Positions 41,809-50,551 of a DNA stretch of 64,000 nucleotides are shown piece by piece. Position 1 is the stretch's first letter. Each line of letters starts with the position of its first letter. This DNA comes from Burkholderia contaminans (GTDB lineage: Bacteria; Pseudomonadota; Gammaproteobacteria; Burkholderiales; Burkholderiaceae). The stretch lies in the NCBI RefSeq assembly GCF_029633825.1, contig NZ_CP090641.1, forward strand, positions 2,046,001 to 2,110,000, read 5' to 3'. The translations under genes were made by a program, and so were the position numbers. The notes beneath the pieces were generated by a model. It saw only the letters and a list, made by a program, of their open reading frames with translations, had not been told where the DNA came from and did not search any database.

Positions 41809-43266
41809 ATGGAAATGGAAGTCAAGACAAGAGAGACTGCACCGGAGCAGGCGCACGCCATGCGTGGCGCACCGGTCGCACTGGGCGTCGAGGCGGCGCT
41901 CGCGAATACGAAGCTGTTCCCGTACTGGCTCGACAACCCGGCGGCGCCGGCCACCGAGCCGGAACTCGTCGGCGACGTGACGGCCGACCTGCTGATCGTC
42001 GGCGGTGGCTTCACGGGGCTGTGGGCGGCCGTGCAGGCGAAGGAACAGATGCCGCACCTGAACGTGGTGCTGATCGAGGCCGGCAAGGTGGCGCATGGCG
42101 CATCGGGCCGCGCGGGCGGGATCATCTCGACGTCGGTGATGCACGGGCTGCCGAACGCGGTGCGCGTGTTCCCGAACGACATCGCGCAGCTCGAGGCATT
42201 CGGCCATCACAACCTCGACGGCTTCGAGGACACGCTGAAGCGCTACGACATCGACGCCGACATCGAGTGGAACGGCGAGATGACGGTGGCGGTCGATCCC
42301 GAGCACATCGCGCACCTGAAGGGCGACTACGACCTGCATCGCGAGTACGGCCACAACGTCGTGCTGCTCAACCGCGAGGAAACGCTCGAACAACTGAATT
42401 CGCCGCTGTTCGCGGGTGCGCTGTGGTCGCGCAATCGCAGCGGCATCGTGCATCCGGCGAAACTCGCGTGGGGGCTGAAGCGCGCGGCGCTGCAGCTCGG
42501 CGTGAAGCTCTACGAGCACACGCCGCTCGTGACCTTGGCCGACGAAGGCAGCACGGTGTTCGTGACGACGCCGAAGGGCAGCGTGCGCGCGCCGCGCGTG
42601 GTGTTCGGCAGCGGCACCGCGAAGGTCGGGATTCCCGACATCAACCGCCGCGTGATGCAGGTGCGCGACCACGTGCTCGCGACCGAGCCGCTCACCGACG
42701 AGCAACTCGCGCGGATCGGCTGGAAGAACCGCCAGGGCGTGTACGACACGCGCACGCAGCTCAACTATTTCCGGCTGACGAAGCACAACAACATCATCTT
42801 CGGCGGGCTGGTGAGCTATCACTTCGACGGCGATCCGGAGCCGCACCAGGACGGCCGGCGCGAAACGTACTACCGGCTCGCGGAAGCGTTCTACCGCACG
42901 TTCCCGCAGCTGTGCGACGTGCGCTTCTCGCACGCGTGGGGCGGCCCGATCGACTACTGCTCGCGCGGCTCGGTATTCGCGAAGCGCTACCTCGGCGACA
43001 AGGCCGTGTTCGTCGCCGGCTATACGGGCTTCGGCGTCGCGGCGAGCCGGTTCGGCGCGTTCATGGGCCTGAACATCCTGTTCGATCGCGACAGCCCCGA
43101 GCGCAAGCTCGACATCGCGAACCAGAGCCCGAGCTACATCCCGCCGGAGCCGATGCGCTGGGTCGCCGCGAAGATCACGTTCCATGCGTTCGACGGCGCG
43201 GATGCGGAAGGCGGCTGGAAGCGCGCATGGATCAGCGGCATCAAGGCGATGGGCTTTCCGATGTAA
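41809..43266 (+). CDS. FAD-dependent amine oxidoreductase (DAO/OrdL-like)
   Basis: A 485-residue flavoenzyme of the DAO family. FAD-binding motif DLLIVGGGFTGLWAAVQAKE, then VLIEAGKVAHGASGRAGG, where GASGRAGG is typical of the PuuB/OrdL (gamma-glutamylputrescine oxidase) group. The C-terminal substrate/FAD region is WGGPIDYCSRGSVF and VAGYTGFGVAASRFGAF. The frame opens at an ATG overlapping the cupin stop (41725), but the residues before 41809 (Arg-rich, not conserved-looking) make the later ATG more likely. It would oxidise an amine or guanidino amine to an aldehyde for the dehydrogenase at 37678, releasing H2O2. Confidence 0.87.
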   Translation: MEMEVKTRETAPEQAHAMRGAPVALGVEAALANTKLFPYWLDNPAAPATEPELVGDVTADLLIVGGGFTGLWAAVQAKEQMPHLNVVLIEAGKVAHGASGRAGGIISTSVMHGLPNAVRVFPNDIAQLEAFGHHNLDGFEDTLKRYDIDADIEWNGEMTVAVDPEHIAHLKGDYDLHREYGHNVVLLNREETLEQLNSPLFAGALWSRNRSGIVHPAKLAWGLKRAALQLGVKLYEHTPLVTLADEGSTVFVTTPKGSVRAPRVVFGSGTAKVGIPDINRRVMQVRDHVLATEPLTDEQLARIGWKNRQGVYDTRTQLNYFRLTKHNNIIFGGLVSYHFDGDPEPHQDGRRETYYRLAEAFYRTFPQLCDVRFSHAWGGPIDYCSRGSVFAKRYLGDKAVFVAGYTGFGVAASRFGAFMGLNILFDRDSPERKLDIANQSPSYIPPEPMRWVAAKITFHAFDGADAEGGWKRAWISGIKAMGFPM

Positions 43267-43372
43267 GCGGCGACGGGGCCGCTCCGCGCCGGGCTGCCCC
43301 GTCATGCCGACACGACAAGACACGATCCCCAGAGGAGACGGTCCGCACCGCGGACACGGAGACAGACACCAG

Positions 43373-44563
43373 ATGAATGTAGTCAACCTGCAGGATGAAG
43401 CGCGGCAGGAAAGCGCGCTGTTCGTCGTCGTGATGCTGCTGCTCGGCATGCTCGGGCCGACGGTCTTCCTCGGCCTGCCCGCGATCGTCGGGCAGGTCGA
43501 GCGTCATTGGGGCTTCGGCGAAGCGGCGCTCGGGCTGTCGAGCTTCATCGAGGTGCTCGGCGAATCGACGGGCACGTTGCTCGTCGCGTTCGTGCTCGGC
43601 CGCCAGCCGGTGCGGTGGGTGCTCGCGGGGGCGGTGACGCTCGCGGCCGGCGCGAACCTCGGCACGCTCGCGACGCACGGGCTCGTCGCGTATTCGGCGT
43701 TGCAGTTCATCGCGGGCGTCGGCTCGGGCGGGCTGAACGGCATCGCGCTGCGCTACCTGTCGTATTCGCGCGCGCCGGAACGCAATCTCGGGATCATGCT
43801 GATGGGGCAGGTGACGTGGAGCATGGTGCTGCTCGCAACCATTTTTCCGATGCTGAGCGACACCTGGGGCGCGCACGGCGTGTTCGGCTTCGTCGCGTGC
43901 GTGCTCGGCATGTTCGTGCTCGCGACGCCGCTGTTTCGCCGCGGCGAGACGATGGCCGCACCGGCGCCGGACGGCGTGGCCGGCCGCATCGACCGCAAGG
44001 GCGCGATGCTCGTGCTGTGCGCGCAGCTCGCGCTGTACGGCGGAGTCGGCGTCGTGTGGACCTTCCTCGAGAAAATCGGCACCGCTGCCGGCCTGAGCGG
44101 CCGGTCGGTGTCGCTCGTGCTCGGCGCCGCGAACGTCGCGAGCCTCGTGATCTGCGCGGCGATGCCGAAGCTCGGCGCGGGCGCGGGGCTGCGCCGCTGG
44201 GCGCTCGTGAACCTCGGCGGCTGCGCGGTCGCGGCCGTGCTGCTCGCGCTGCCGGCGTCGGCCGCGACGTTCACGCTCGGCGCGATCGTCTTCATCGGCT
44301 GTTGGACCGGCGGCGCGCTGCTGATCTACGCGACGATTCCGCAGTACGACCTGGTCGGCAAGTCGGCCGCGCTGTCGCCGGGCTGCGTCGCGCTCGGCTA
44401 TGGCGTCGGTTCGGTCGCGGGCGGCTCTCTGATCGAGCGCGCGGGCACGCAGTCGGCGCTGATTGCGGCGATCGTGCTGTGCGCGGTGGCGTTCCTCTGC
44501 TATCGGCGGCTGCGGCCGGCCGTGTTCGGCATGGAACGCGCGCTCGCAGTGGCATCTGAATGA
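43373..44563 (+). CDS. MFS-type permease of the amine cluster
   Basis: A 396-residue membrane protein with about 12 hydrophobic segments (LFVVVMLLLGMLGPTVFLGL at helix 1). The pattern of helix pairs and a basic central loop (FRRGETMAAPAPDGVAGRIDRKG) fit a major facilitator of the small aromatic/amine type. The start at 43373 is the only ATG with family-like N-terminus; the site is GGAGA 50 bases upstream, so the ribosome site is weak. Third gene after the cupin and FAD oxidoreductase. Probably imports the amine or guanidino substrate, by context only. Confidence 0.82.
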   Translation: MNVVNLQDEARQESALFVVVMLLLGMLGPTVFLGLPAIVGQVERHWGFGEAALGLSSFIEVLGESTGTLLVAFVLGRQPVRWVLAGAVTLAAGANLGTLATHGLVAYSALQFIAGVGSGGLNGIALRYLSYSRAPERNLGIMLMGQVTWSMVLLATIFPMLSDTWGAHGVFGFVACVLGMFVLATPLFRRGETMAAPAPDGVAGRIDRKGAMLVLCAQLALYGGVGVVWTFLEKIGTAAGLSGRSVSLVLGAANVASLVICAAMPKLGAGAGLRRWALVNLGGCAVAAVLLALPASAATFTLGAIVFIGCWTGGALLIYATIPQYDLVGKSAALSPGCVALGYGVGSVAGGSLIERAGTQSALIAAIVLCAVAFLCYRRLRPAVFGMERALAVASE

Positions 44564-44696
44564 CGGTGGCGACGCGCGCCGCTGCCGATGGCGGCGCGCG
44601 TCCGGTTCGGTTCATCGGCGCAGGCGGCGAGCGTGGCGCGCGATGCGCGTCGGGCTGGCCGCCCGGGTAACGCGCACACGCGCAGCGGCTTGAAGC

Positions 44697-45617
44697 ATGT
44701 TCTCGAATACCTCCGATCTCGATCTCCGGCTCATCCGGGTTTTTCTGGCCGTCGTCGACGCACGCGGCATCACGGCCGCCGAGGCATCGCTCGGCGTGCG
44801 GCAGTCGACCATCAGCACGCAGCTGTCGGCGCTCGAAGCGCGCGTCGGCTTCAAGCTGTGCGACCGCGGGCGCGGCGGCTTTCGCCTGACGTCGAAGGGC
44901 GAACGCTTCGCGGCCACCGCGCGCACGCTTGTCGCGGCCACCTCCGAATTCGTCGCGCGCGTGCGCGACATCGATCGCAAGCTGGTCGGCACGCTGTCGA
45001 TCGGCCTGATCGGCCAGGCGCCGCTCGTCGAGAACGCGCGCGTGGCCGACGCGATCGGCGCGTTCCGCAAGCGCGACCAGGCCGTCACGTTCGCGATGAA
45101 GGTCGCGTCGCCGCAGGAGCTCGAGGAAAGCCTCGTCAACAACCAGCTCGATCTCGCGATCGGCTATTTCTGGCATCGCGTGCCCGGGCTGCTCTACACG
45201 CCGCTGTTCACCGAGCAGCAGGTGATCTACTGCGGGCGCGGGCATCCGCTGTTCCATGCATCGCGGCCCGTGACCGCGGACGATTTGCAGCTTCACGACT
45301 GGGTGTGGCGCACCTATCCGGTGCCGGAGGAGCAGTATCCGCTGCCCGAGCGGCGCGTGACCGCGAGCGCGGACAGCATCGAGGCCGCGACGATCCTGAT
45401 CCTGTCGGGCGGCCATCTCGGCTACCTGCCCGCGCACTACGCGGAGCCGTTCGAGCAGCGCGGGCTCGTGAAGGCCGTCGGCCGCACGACGTTCAGCTTC
45501 GACGTGCCGCTGCATCTCGCGATGAAGCGCAGCGCGAGCGACAAGCCGATCGTCGACGCGTTCTGCGAGGACCTGCTGCGCGCCTTCAACATCAAGGCGG
45601 CCGCGCTGGCCGCATAA
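44697..45617 (+). CDS. LysR-family regulator, downstream of the amine operon
   Basis: LysR-type regulator of 306 residues: LDLRLIRVFLAVVDARGITA then RQSTISTQLSALEARVGF as HTH, and effector domain opening VGTLSIGLIGQAPLVENARV. ATG at 44697 with a weak site (GCTTGAAGC). It follows the permease by 134 bases in the same direction and may be part of the amine cluster's control. It ends next to gene remnants at 45633-45884. Confidence 0.85.
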   Translation: MFSNTSDLDLRLIRVFLAVVDARGITAAEASLGVRQSTISTQLSALEARVGFKLCDRGRGGFRLTSKGERFAATARTLVAATSEFVARVRDIDRKLVGTLSIGLIGQAPLVENARVADAIGAFRKRDQAVTFAMKVASPQELEESLVNNQLDLAIGYFWHRVPGLLYTPLFTEQQVIYCGRGHPLFHASRPVTADDLQLHDWVWRTYPVPEEQYPLPERRVTASADSIEAATILILSGGHLGYLPAHYAEPFEQRGLVKAVGRTTFSFDVPLHLAMKRSASDKPIVDAFCEDLLRAFNIKAAALAA

Positions 45618-45632
45618 GCCGGCGGCGCGCGT

Positions 45633-45704
45633 TCAGCAGTCGACCGGCACCCGGTCGAACAGCTCGCGGCGCGTGCGCACGCCGAGCTTCGCGAACGCGC
45701 GGCG
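45633..45704 (-). pseudogene. C-terminal remnant of a second LuxR-type regulator
   Basis: The minus strand encodes RRAFAKLGVRTRRELFDRVP and a stop at 45633-45635. It matches the HTH end of the LuxR gene at 40298 (VKRAFAKLGVRTKREL) almost residue for residue, then has its own tail. Sequence to the right (from about 45705) is unrelated, so the gene body is lost. It marks a deletion junction beside the fragment at 45708 on the plus strand. Confidence 0.75.
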
Positions 45705-45707
45705 GCG

Positions 45708-45884
45708 ATGTGCGGGGCGGCCGGCGATCAGGCCGTCGTGTGTTTCCATCCGGACCTGTCGATGCCCGACACCGAGCGCTGGGAAACGCTGCTGACCGTC
45801 GGCATCGATACCGATGCGTGCGCGCTCGACTACGTGGCGGGCAATCCGCACGACCTCGCGCGCGACGGGGCGCTGCGGTTCTGA
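45708..45884 (+). pseudogene. C-terminal fragment of an unknown gene fused to the LuxR remnant
   Basis: A plus-strand frame starting at an ATG at 45708 (58 codons) encodes CFHPDLSMPDTERWETLL, then IDTDACALDYVAGNPHDLAR and a stop. Composition and third-position GC look coding, but the frame begins abruptly at the junction with the LuxR remnant and has no ribosome site. Probably the 3' end of a gene whose 5' part was deleted in the same event. The family is not recognised. Confidence 0.5.
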
Positions 45885-45941
45885 CGCGACGTGCGGTTAG
45901 TGGCAAGGCCGGGCGGCACGCGCGTGCCGCCCCCGTGACGC

Positions 45942-47327
45942 TTATGCGTCGATACGTTCGACCTTGCCGACGAGCAGCCCGTACGACAGGCTGCCCGCAA
46001 GCGCCATCGCGGCGATGTAGGTGATCGCGCGCGAGAAGTCGGCGCCGTCCACCAGCAGCCCGATCACGATCGGCGTCGCGATCGCTGAAAGATTGCCGAT
46101 CAGGTTGAACACGCCACCGGTGAGGCCGATCAGCCGCGCAGGCGCGAGCCCCGACACGAGCGACCACGTGATCGATGCGAAGCCGTTGCCGAAGAACGCG
46201 ATCGTCATGAACGCGATCACCCAGCCCGTCGACGTCACGTAGTTCGCGCCGATGATGCAGGTCGAGATCAGCAGCCCCGAGATGATCGGCAGTTTGCGCG
46301 CGAAGCCCTGCGATGCGCCGCGGCGCATCAGCCAGTCCGACAGCACGCCCGAGCACAGTACGCCGACGAACGCGGCGAGGAACGGCAGCGACGCGAGGAA
46401 GCCGGACTTGATGAAATCCATCCCGCGATACTTGACGAGGTAGGTGGGGAACCACGTGAGGAAGAACCACAGCGTCGAGTTCAGCGCGAACTGGCCGAGA
46501 TAGATGCCCCACAGCTTGCGCCGGCCGAGCACGACGCCGAGGTCGCGCCACGTCGACGGTGCGCGTTCGGTGCGCGCCGCGACGCGGTCTTCGAGATCCA
46601 CGAGGCCGCCGCCGTCGCGGATCAGTGCGATCTCGGCCGCGTTGACGCCGCGAAACGCGCGCGGCTCGCGATATACCGCATACCAGATCGCGGCCCAGAC
46701 GATGCCGGCGAGGCCGGTCGCGACGAACACCATGTGCCAGCCGAGATGCACCTGCAGCCAGGCGAGCACCGGCGTGAGAAACGCGAGACCGACGAACTGC
46801 CCCGACGTGTAGCCGCCGATCGCGCTTGCGCGTTCGCGGGTCGGGAACCAGGTCGTCACCACCCGGTTGTTGATCGGGTACGCCGGCGCTTCGAGCGCAC
46901 CGACTGCGAGGCGCAGCACGATCAGCCCGACGAACGAGCCCGCGAAACCGAGCAGCAGCGTCGCGGCGGACCACAATGCGAGCGCGCCCGCATACAGCAC
47001 GCGCGGCGACACCTTGTCGACGAGCCAGCCGCCCGGGATCTGCATCAGCGCGTAGGTCCAGCCGAACGCGGAGAACACGAGGCCCGCGCGCACCGGATCG
47101 ATGTTCAGTTCCTTGAACAGCGCGGGCGCGGCGATCGACAGGTTGCTGCGGTCGAGATAGTTGATCACCACTGTGACGAACAGCAACGCGAGGATCAGCA
47201 GCCGCTTGCGGCTGGGCGTTGTTGTCTGCGCGGCGGCTGCACGGGCGGCAGGATCGGATGCGATGCCGGCATGTGCGGGCAACTGTTCCGGCTGATTGGC
47301 GTGGGTGCGCGACGCGGAATGAGCCAC
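45942..47327 (-). CDS. MFS permease, anion:cation symporter family
   Basis: A 461-residue permease of the ACS group (hexuronate/glucarate/galactarate type). Helix 1 reads LLILALLFVTVVINYLDRSN, with the NYLDRS signature, followed by the loop motif GGWLVDKVSPR and ALEAPAYPINNRVVTTWFP (split) typical of GudP/GarP/ExuT. The start is GTG at 47327, supported by AGGAGACAACC; the longer frame at 47360 has no site. The N-terminal 50 residues are a disordered Ala/Thr-rich tail. It stands alone and probably imports a dicarboxylic or sugar acid. Confidence 0.9.
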   Translation of the reverse strand: MAHSASRTHANQPEQLPAHAGIASDPAARAAAAQTTTPSRKRLLILALLFVTVVINYLDRSNLSIAAPALFKELNIDPVRAGLVFSAFGWTYALMQIPGGWLVDKVSPRVLYAGALALWSAATLLLGFAGSFVGLIVLRLAVGALEAPAYPINNRVVTTWFPTRERASAIGGYTSGQFVGLAFLTPVLAWLQVHLGWHMVFVATGLAGIVWAAIWYAVYREPRAFRGVNAAEIALIRDGGGLVDLEDRVAARTERAPSTWRDLGVVLGRRKLWGIYLGQFALNSTLWFFLTWFPTYLVKYRGMDFIKSGFLASLPFLAAFVGVLCSGVLSDWLMRRGASQGFARKLPIISGLLISTCIIGANYVTSTGWVIAFMTIAFFGNGFASITWSLVSGLAPARLIGLTGGVFNLIGNLSAIATPIVIGLLVDGADFSRAITYIAAMALAGSLSYGLLVGKVERIDA

Positions 47328-47509
47328 GGTTGTCTCCTGTGTTCTGTGCCAGGCCGTCACCCGCGAGCGGGGCGGCCGAATCGAATGGCGTTGGGGCGAA
47401 CGTTAGAGCCGTGGCGGGAAGCACGTCAACATTTGGACAGGCATCCCTATTAATGGGACGTGACGCGCTCAATATGTGGGAATGAGCGGCGATCACGCCG
47501 CCGCGTGCA

Positions 47510-48379
47510 TCAGTTGGCCATCGCCTCCTTCGCGCTGACCCAGCCCTGCACCGCGCCTGCGTGCGGGTTGCGATACCGCACCTTCAGCCACTGGAAATCG
47601 GCGCTCGTGTCGATCAGCTCGACCGTGTCGCCCGCGACGACGTAGCGGCGCGTGGGTGCGTCGTTCATCGCGTCGTGCAGCGGCAGTCGCGCCGGGCGCA
47701 CCTTGAACGTGACGGTGCCGCCGCCGTACGCGTCGGGGCGGCGCGACACGCGCTTGCCTTGTGCGTCGTAGGTCAGCAGCATCGACGACGGGCCGGAATC
47801 GGTGTCGAGCAGGTCGCGCAGGTCGTCGGGGATCGCTTCGCTGGACTGGTACAGATACAGCTTGCCGCCGGCATCGTAGCGGTACGCATCGGTGTACCAG
47901 ATTGGGCCGCCGCGGCACGAGCTGTACAGCGTGCGCTCCTTCGGCTTCGCGACCACGTTGACCAGGTCGTCGCAGTTGCCGTGCGGCATGTTGCTCGCCG
48001 GCATGTGCAGCGGCGCGAACTGCTGGCGCGTGGCGTCATACAGGTAGATGCCGTAGCTGTCGTTGACCATGCCGAGCGTCGCGTGCATGGCGAGATCGCG
48101 GTGGCCGTCGAAGTTGTAGTCGTCCGACGAGAGGTGATAGTGGCCTTCCTCGTCGCTGGCGGTGACGTCGAGCGTTTGCGTCTTGCCGCTCGGCAGGAAG
48201 CGCACGGTGATGTGCGCGCTGTCCGCGCGTTCGACGCGGGCCGTGACGGTGTCGTCGACCTTGAATGCGAGCAGCGGCTTGGCGGCATGCGCGGCACGCG
48301 TGAGCGATACGCACGCGGCGAGAAGCAGCACGGTCGCGGCAACGCGGGGAAGCGGGTGGAGTCGCGGGGAGCGCGTCAT
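47510..48379 (-). CDS. Exported XAC2610/VCBS-like protein with SH3-like C-terminus
   Basis: A 289-residue envelope protein. The leader VAATVLLLAACVSLTRAAHA has both a lipobox-like LAAC and a signal-peptidase-I site (AHA-AK), so it is either a lipoprotein or a soluble periplasmic protein. The body includes DYNFDGHRDLAMHATLG and SYGIYLYDATRQQFAPL, the repeat style of XAC2610-related proteins. The C-terminal 60 residues (RRYVVAGDTVELIDTSADF, WLKVRYRN, AVQGWVSAKEA) resemble a bacterial SH3 domain. Cotranscribed with the 122-residue gene 47 bases upstream. Function unknown. Confidence 0.72.
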   Translation of the reverse strand: MTRSPRLHPLPRVAATVLLLAACVSLTRAAHAAKPLLAFKVDDTVTARVERADSAHITVRFLPSGKTQTLDVTASDEEGHYHLSSDDYNFDGHRDLAMHATLGMVNDSYGIYLYDATRQQFAPLHMPASNMPHGNCDDLVNVVAKPKERTLYSSCRGGPIWYTDAYRYDAGGKLYLYQSSEAIPDDLRDLLDTDSGPSSMLLTYDAQGKRVSRRPDAYGGGTVTFKVRPARLPLHDAMNDAPTRRYVVAGDTVELIDTSADFQWLKVRYRNPHAGAVQGWVSAKEAMAN

Positions 48380-48426
48380 GGGCAGGCGTAGGAGCGAAAG
48401 TCGAGGATGAACCGGCTGGCGACTGC

Positions 48427-48795
48427 CTAGCCGCGCGTGCTGTCGTCCTGAAAACCGTCCTTGCCGACGAAGATCTCCTTCAGCGCGGCGCGCAGCGTGA
48501 CCGGATCGTATTGACCGGGCGCGAGATGGATCACGTAGCGTGTCTGGCCGTCGAGACGCGCGGCGATGCCGGGTTCGATCTCGACGTCGATCGTGTCGTC
48601 CGTCAGGCGGACCGACAGATCCTTGACGCGCACGTTGACCTGGTCGCGCACCATCACTTCGATCAGCGCGTCGTCCGGAAAGCGCGACAGCGCGAAGCAA
48701 TAGTCCTGCTCGGCGTCGTGGCAGTAGATGTTGGCGAAGCTTTCGTCGTCATCGAGATCGGACGTCGCCGCGCCGATGGTGGCGTGAAGTTCCAT
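48427..48795 (-). CDS. Conserved-looking 122-residue protein of unknown function
   Basis: Acidic protein with no signal peptide: ATSDLDDDESFANIYCHDAE, FALSRFPDDALIEVMVRDQV, then IEPGIAARLDGQTRYVIHLA. It reads as a small beta-rich domain of about 100 residues followed by a helix (DPVTLRAALKEIFVG). No family is recognised. ATG at 48795. It precedes the exported XAC2610-like gene by 47 bases, suggesting a two-gene unit. Confidence 0.6.
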   Translation of the reverse strand: MELHATIGAATSDLDDDESFANIYCHDAEQDYCFALSRFPDDALIEVMVRDQVNVRVKDLSVRLTDDTIDVEIEPGIAARLDGQTRYVIHLAPGQYDPVTLRAALKEIFVGKDGFQDDSTRG

Positions 48796-48826
48796 GAATC
48801 GGGGTTCCTGCGTAAGGGAGTAGGGG

Positions 48827-49219
48827 TTATCGGGTTGAATGAAGGGCCGTGTCGATCGCGGTTGCCGCGCCGGGCGTCACGCCGGTGTCGCACGATGCAT
48901 CGGCATCGCGCGCCTTCAGCCACAGCCCGAATTCGCGCATCACTTCGACCACGGGCCGCAGCCGGTCGCCGTCGGCGGTCAGGTCGTACTCGACCCGCAC
49001 CGGCACTTCCGGATAGACGGTACGCCGCACGAGCCCGGCATCTTCCAGCGCGCGCAGGTCGAGCGTCAGCATCCGTTGCGAAATGCCGGGCATGTCGCGC
49101 CGCAGGTCGCTGAAGCGCCGCGGCCCGTCGAGCAGATACGACACCAGCAGCAGCCGCCAGCGGCCGCCGAGCAGGCGCATCGCTTCTTCAACGGAACATC
49201 CTGTCGCACTCGTTTTCAT
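48827..49219 (-). CDS. HxlR-family transcriptional regulator
   Basis: A 130-residue winged-helix regulator: CSVEEAMRLLGGRWRLLLVS, then LLDGPRRFSDLRRDMPGISQ and RMLTLDLRALEDAGLVRRTV, YPEVPVRVEYDLTADG. The G-R-W-x-x-L and ISQRMLT-L--LE-AGL patterns are the HxlR signature. An N-terminal Cys (CSVEE) suits redox or electrophile sensing. It is divergent from a glutathione S-transferase gene (49356) with 136 bases between, so it probably controls that gene. Confidence 0.92.
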   Translation of the reverse strand: MKTSATGCSVEEAMRLLGGRWRLLLVSYLLDGPRRFSDLRRDMPGISQRMLTLDLRALEDAGLVRRTVYPEVPVRVEYDLTADGDRLRPVVEVMREFGLWLKARDADASCDTGVTPGAATAIDTALHSTR

Positions 49220-49355
49220 CGTGCCGCATCCTGGTCGGTAAATTTTTTGTGACTACGGCACAAACGACTGCCGTCTTCTCAGCCCTGCGCCGATGCGAGA
49301 TATTAGCGCCCGCGTCGCGGCGAATCGATACATGGACAACCCACGAAGGACACGC

Positions 49356-49988
49356 ATGAAGCTTTATCACGCTCCGGGAAGCTGTTCCCAGGCCATCTGC
49401 ATCGTGCTGCGCGAAGGCGGCATCGACGCGGAGGTCATCAAGGTCGACGCGCGCAAGCATGTCATTGAAGACGGGCGCAATTACTACGATGTGACCGAAC
49501 TCGGCTACGTGCCGCTGCTCGAACTCGACGACGGCACGCTGCTGCGCGAAGGGCCGGTGATCGCGCAGTATCTCGCGGATCTGCGTCCGGATGCGGGGCT
49601 CGCGCCCGCCTATGGCTCGCTTGCACGCTATCGGCTGATGGAGTGGCTCAACTTCCTCGGCACCGAGATCCACAAAGGCTTCATCCCGCTGCTGTACGCG
49701 GTGCAGGCAGGGAAATACGTCGACCCGGCAAGAACGAAGCTCGATAGTCGTTTCGCCTGGATCGACCGTCAGCTCGAAGGCAAGACGTTCGTCACGGGCG
49801 ACACGTTCACGGTGGCCGATGCGTACCTGTTCGCGCTGACGGGTTGGGGCAAGGCCGACTGGATGCGGTCCGTGTACCACGCGGATATCGACCTGACCCG
49901 GTATGCGCATCTGCGTGCGTGGTACGAGCGGGTGCGGGCGCGGCCGGCGGTGCAGCAGGTGCTGGAGGCCGACGGGCTCGCGCGGTAG
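49356..49988 (+). CDS. gst: Glutathione S-transferase
   Basis: A 210-residue beta-class-like glutathione S-transferase. N-terminal thioredoxin fold MKLYHAPGSCSQAICIVLRE with the active-site Cys/Ser region (GSCSQ), cis-Pro GYVPLLELDDG, and the glutathione-binding LREGPVIAQYLAD. The all-alpha domain has YLFALTGWGKADWM. The ATG at 49356 follows GAAGGACACGC. Glutathione-dependent detoxification is the family role; a divergent HxlR regulator suggests induction by electrophiles. Monocistronic. Confidence 0.93.
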   Translation: MKLYHAPGSCSQAICIVLREGGIDAEVIKVDARKHVIEDGRNYYDVTELGYVPLLELDDGTLLREGPVIAQYLADLRPDAGLAPAYGSLARYRLMEWLNFLGTEIHKGFIPLLYAVQAGKYVDPARTKLDSRFAWIDRQLEGKTFVTGDTFTVADAYLFALTGWGKADWMRSVYHADIDLTRYAHLRAWYERVRARPAVQQVLEADGLAR

Positions 49989-50075
49989 CAGGCGACGGCG
50001 GTGGCGGAGTCGGCGCATCCTTACGCTTCGTCGACGCCCCGCCACACGGCAAAACCCCGCGCTATAATCCCCGCC

Positions 50076-50459
50076 ATGAAATTCCTCCGGACGATCATCC
50101 TGCTGCTGCTCTGCGCGGTGCTGCCCATCAGCGGGCTGGCAGCCAGCGGCCTGGCCGGGGAATGTCCGATGATGCAGCAGGGCATGTCGATGTCGACTGA
50201 CATGGACGCCGGCATGTCCGCCGACATGCCGGGCTGCGATTCGACGAAGTCGTCGTCCGTCGACAAGTCCCACGCGAAAGCAAAGGGCATGGCCTGCAAG
50301 CTGACGGCGCAATGCCAGTTCGGCAGTCTCTATCATCCGGCCGCTCGCGCCGAAGTCAGTCGCCCCGCAGCATTCGCCAGCACCGTCGCGTTCCACTACG
50401 TGCAAATCCTCCCGGTCCGCGATCCGAACGGGTTGTGGCGCCCTCCACGCATCAGCTGA
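50076..50459 (+). CDS. Small periplasmic Met/His/Cys-rich protein heading the cus operon
   Basis: A 127-residue exported protein. Signal peptide MKFLRTIILLLLCAVLPISG (cleavage near SGLA-AS), then a Met/Asp-rich tract with MMQQGMSMS and DAGMSADMPGC repeats, a CxxC-less pair of Cys (AC, QC) and a basic C-terminus. Met-rich tracts are a hallmark of periplasmic Cu/Ag handling proteins (CzcI, DUF2946 or PcoE-like). It lies 92 bases before cusC, separated by two inverted repeats. Probably a metal-binding chaperone or sensor, but the family is not certain. Confidence 0.7.
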   Translation: MKFLRTIILLLLCAVLPISGLAASGLAGECPMMQQGMSMSTDMDAGMSADMPGCDSTKSSSVDKSHAKAKGMACKLTAQCQFGSLYHPAARAEVSRPAAFASTVAFHYVQILPVRDPNGLWRPPRIS

Positions 50460-50497
50460 TCCCGATCCGATAGGTTCGCCGCGTTCGCGGTGAGGTT

Positions 50498-50534
50498 CGT
50501 CCTGTATCAGGACGTGGAATCCCTTTGGGGTTCC
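50498..50534 (+). promoter_or_regulatory. Two inverted repeats in the leader before cusC
   Basis: CGTCCTG (50498-50504) and CAGGACG (50508-50514) flank a 3-base centre. Directly after them GGAATCCC (50516-50523) and GGGGTTCC (50527-50534) form an imperfect hairpin 18 bases before the cusC start. They lie between the small Met-rich gene and cusC. They could bind a metal regulator, or attenuate and stabilise the transcript. Confidence 0.45.
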
Positions 50535-50551
50535 GCCGTTGGGGTTCAACC

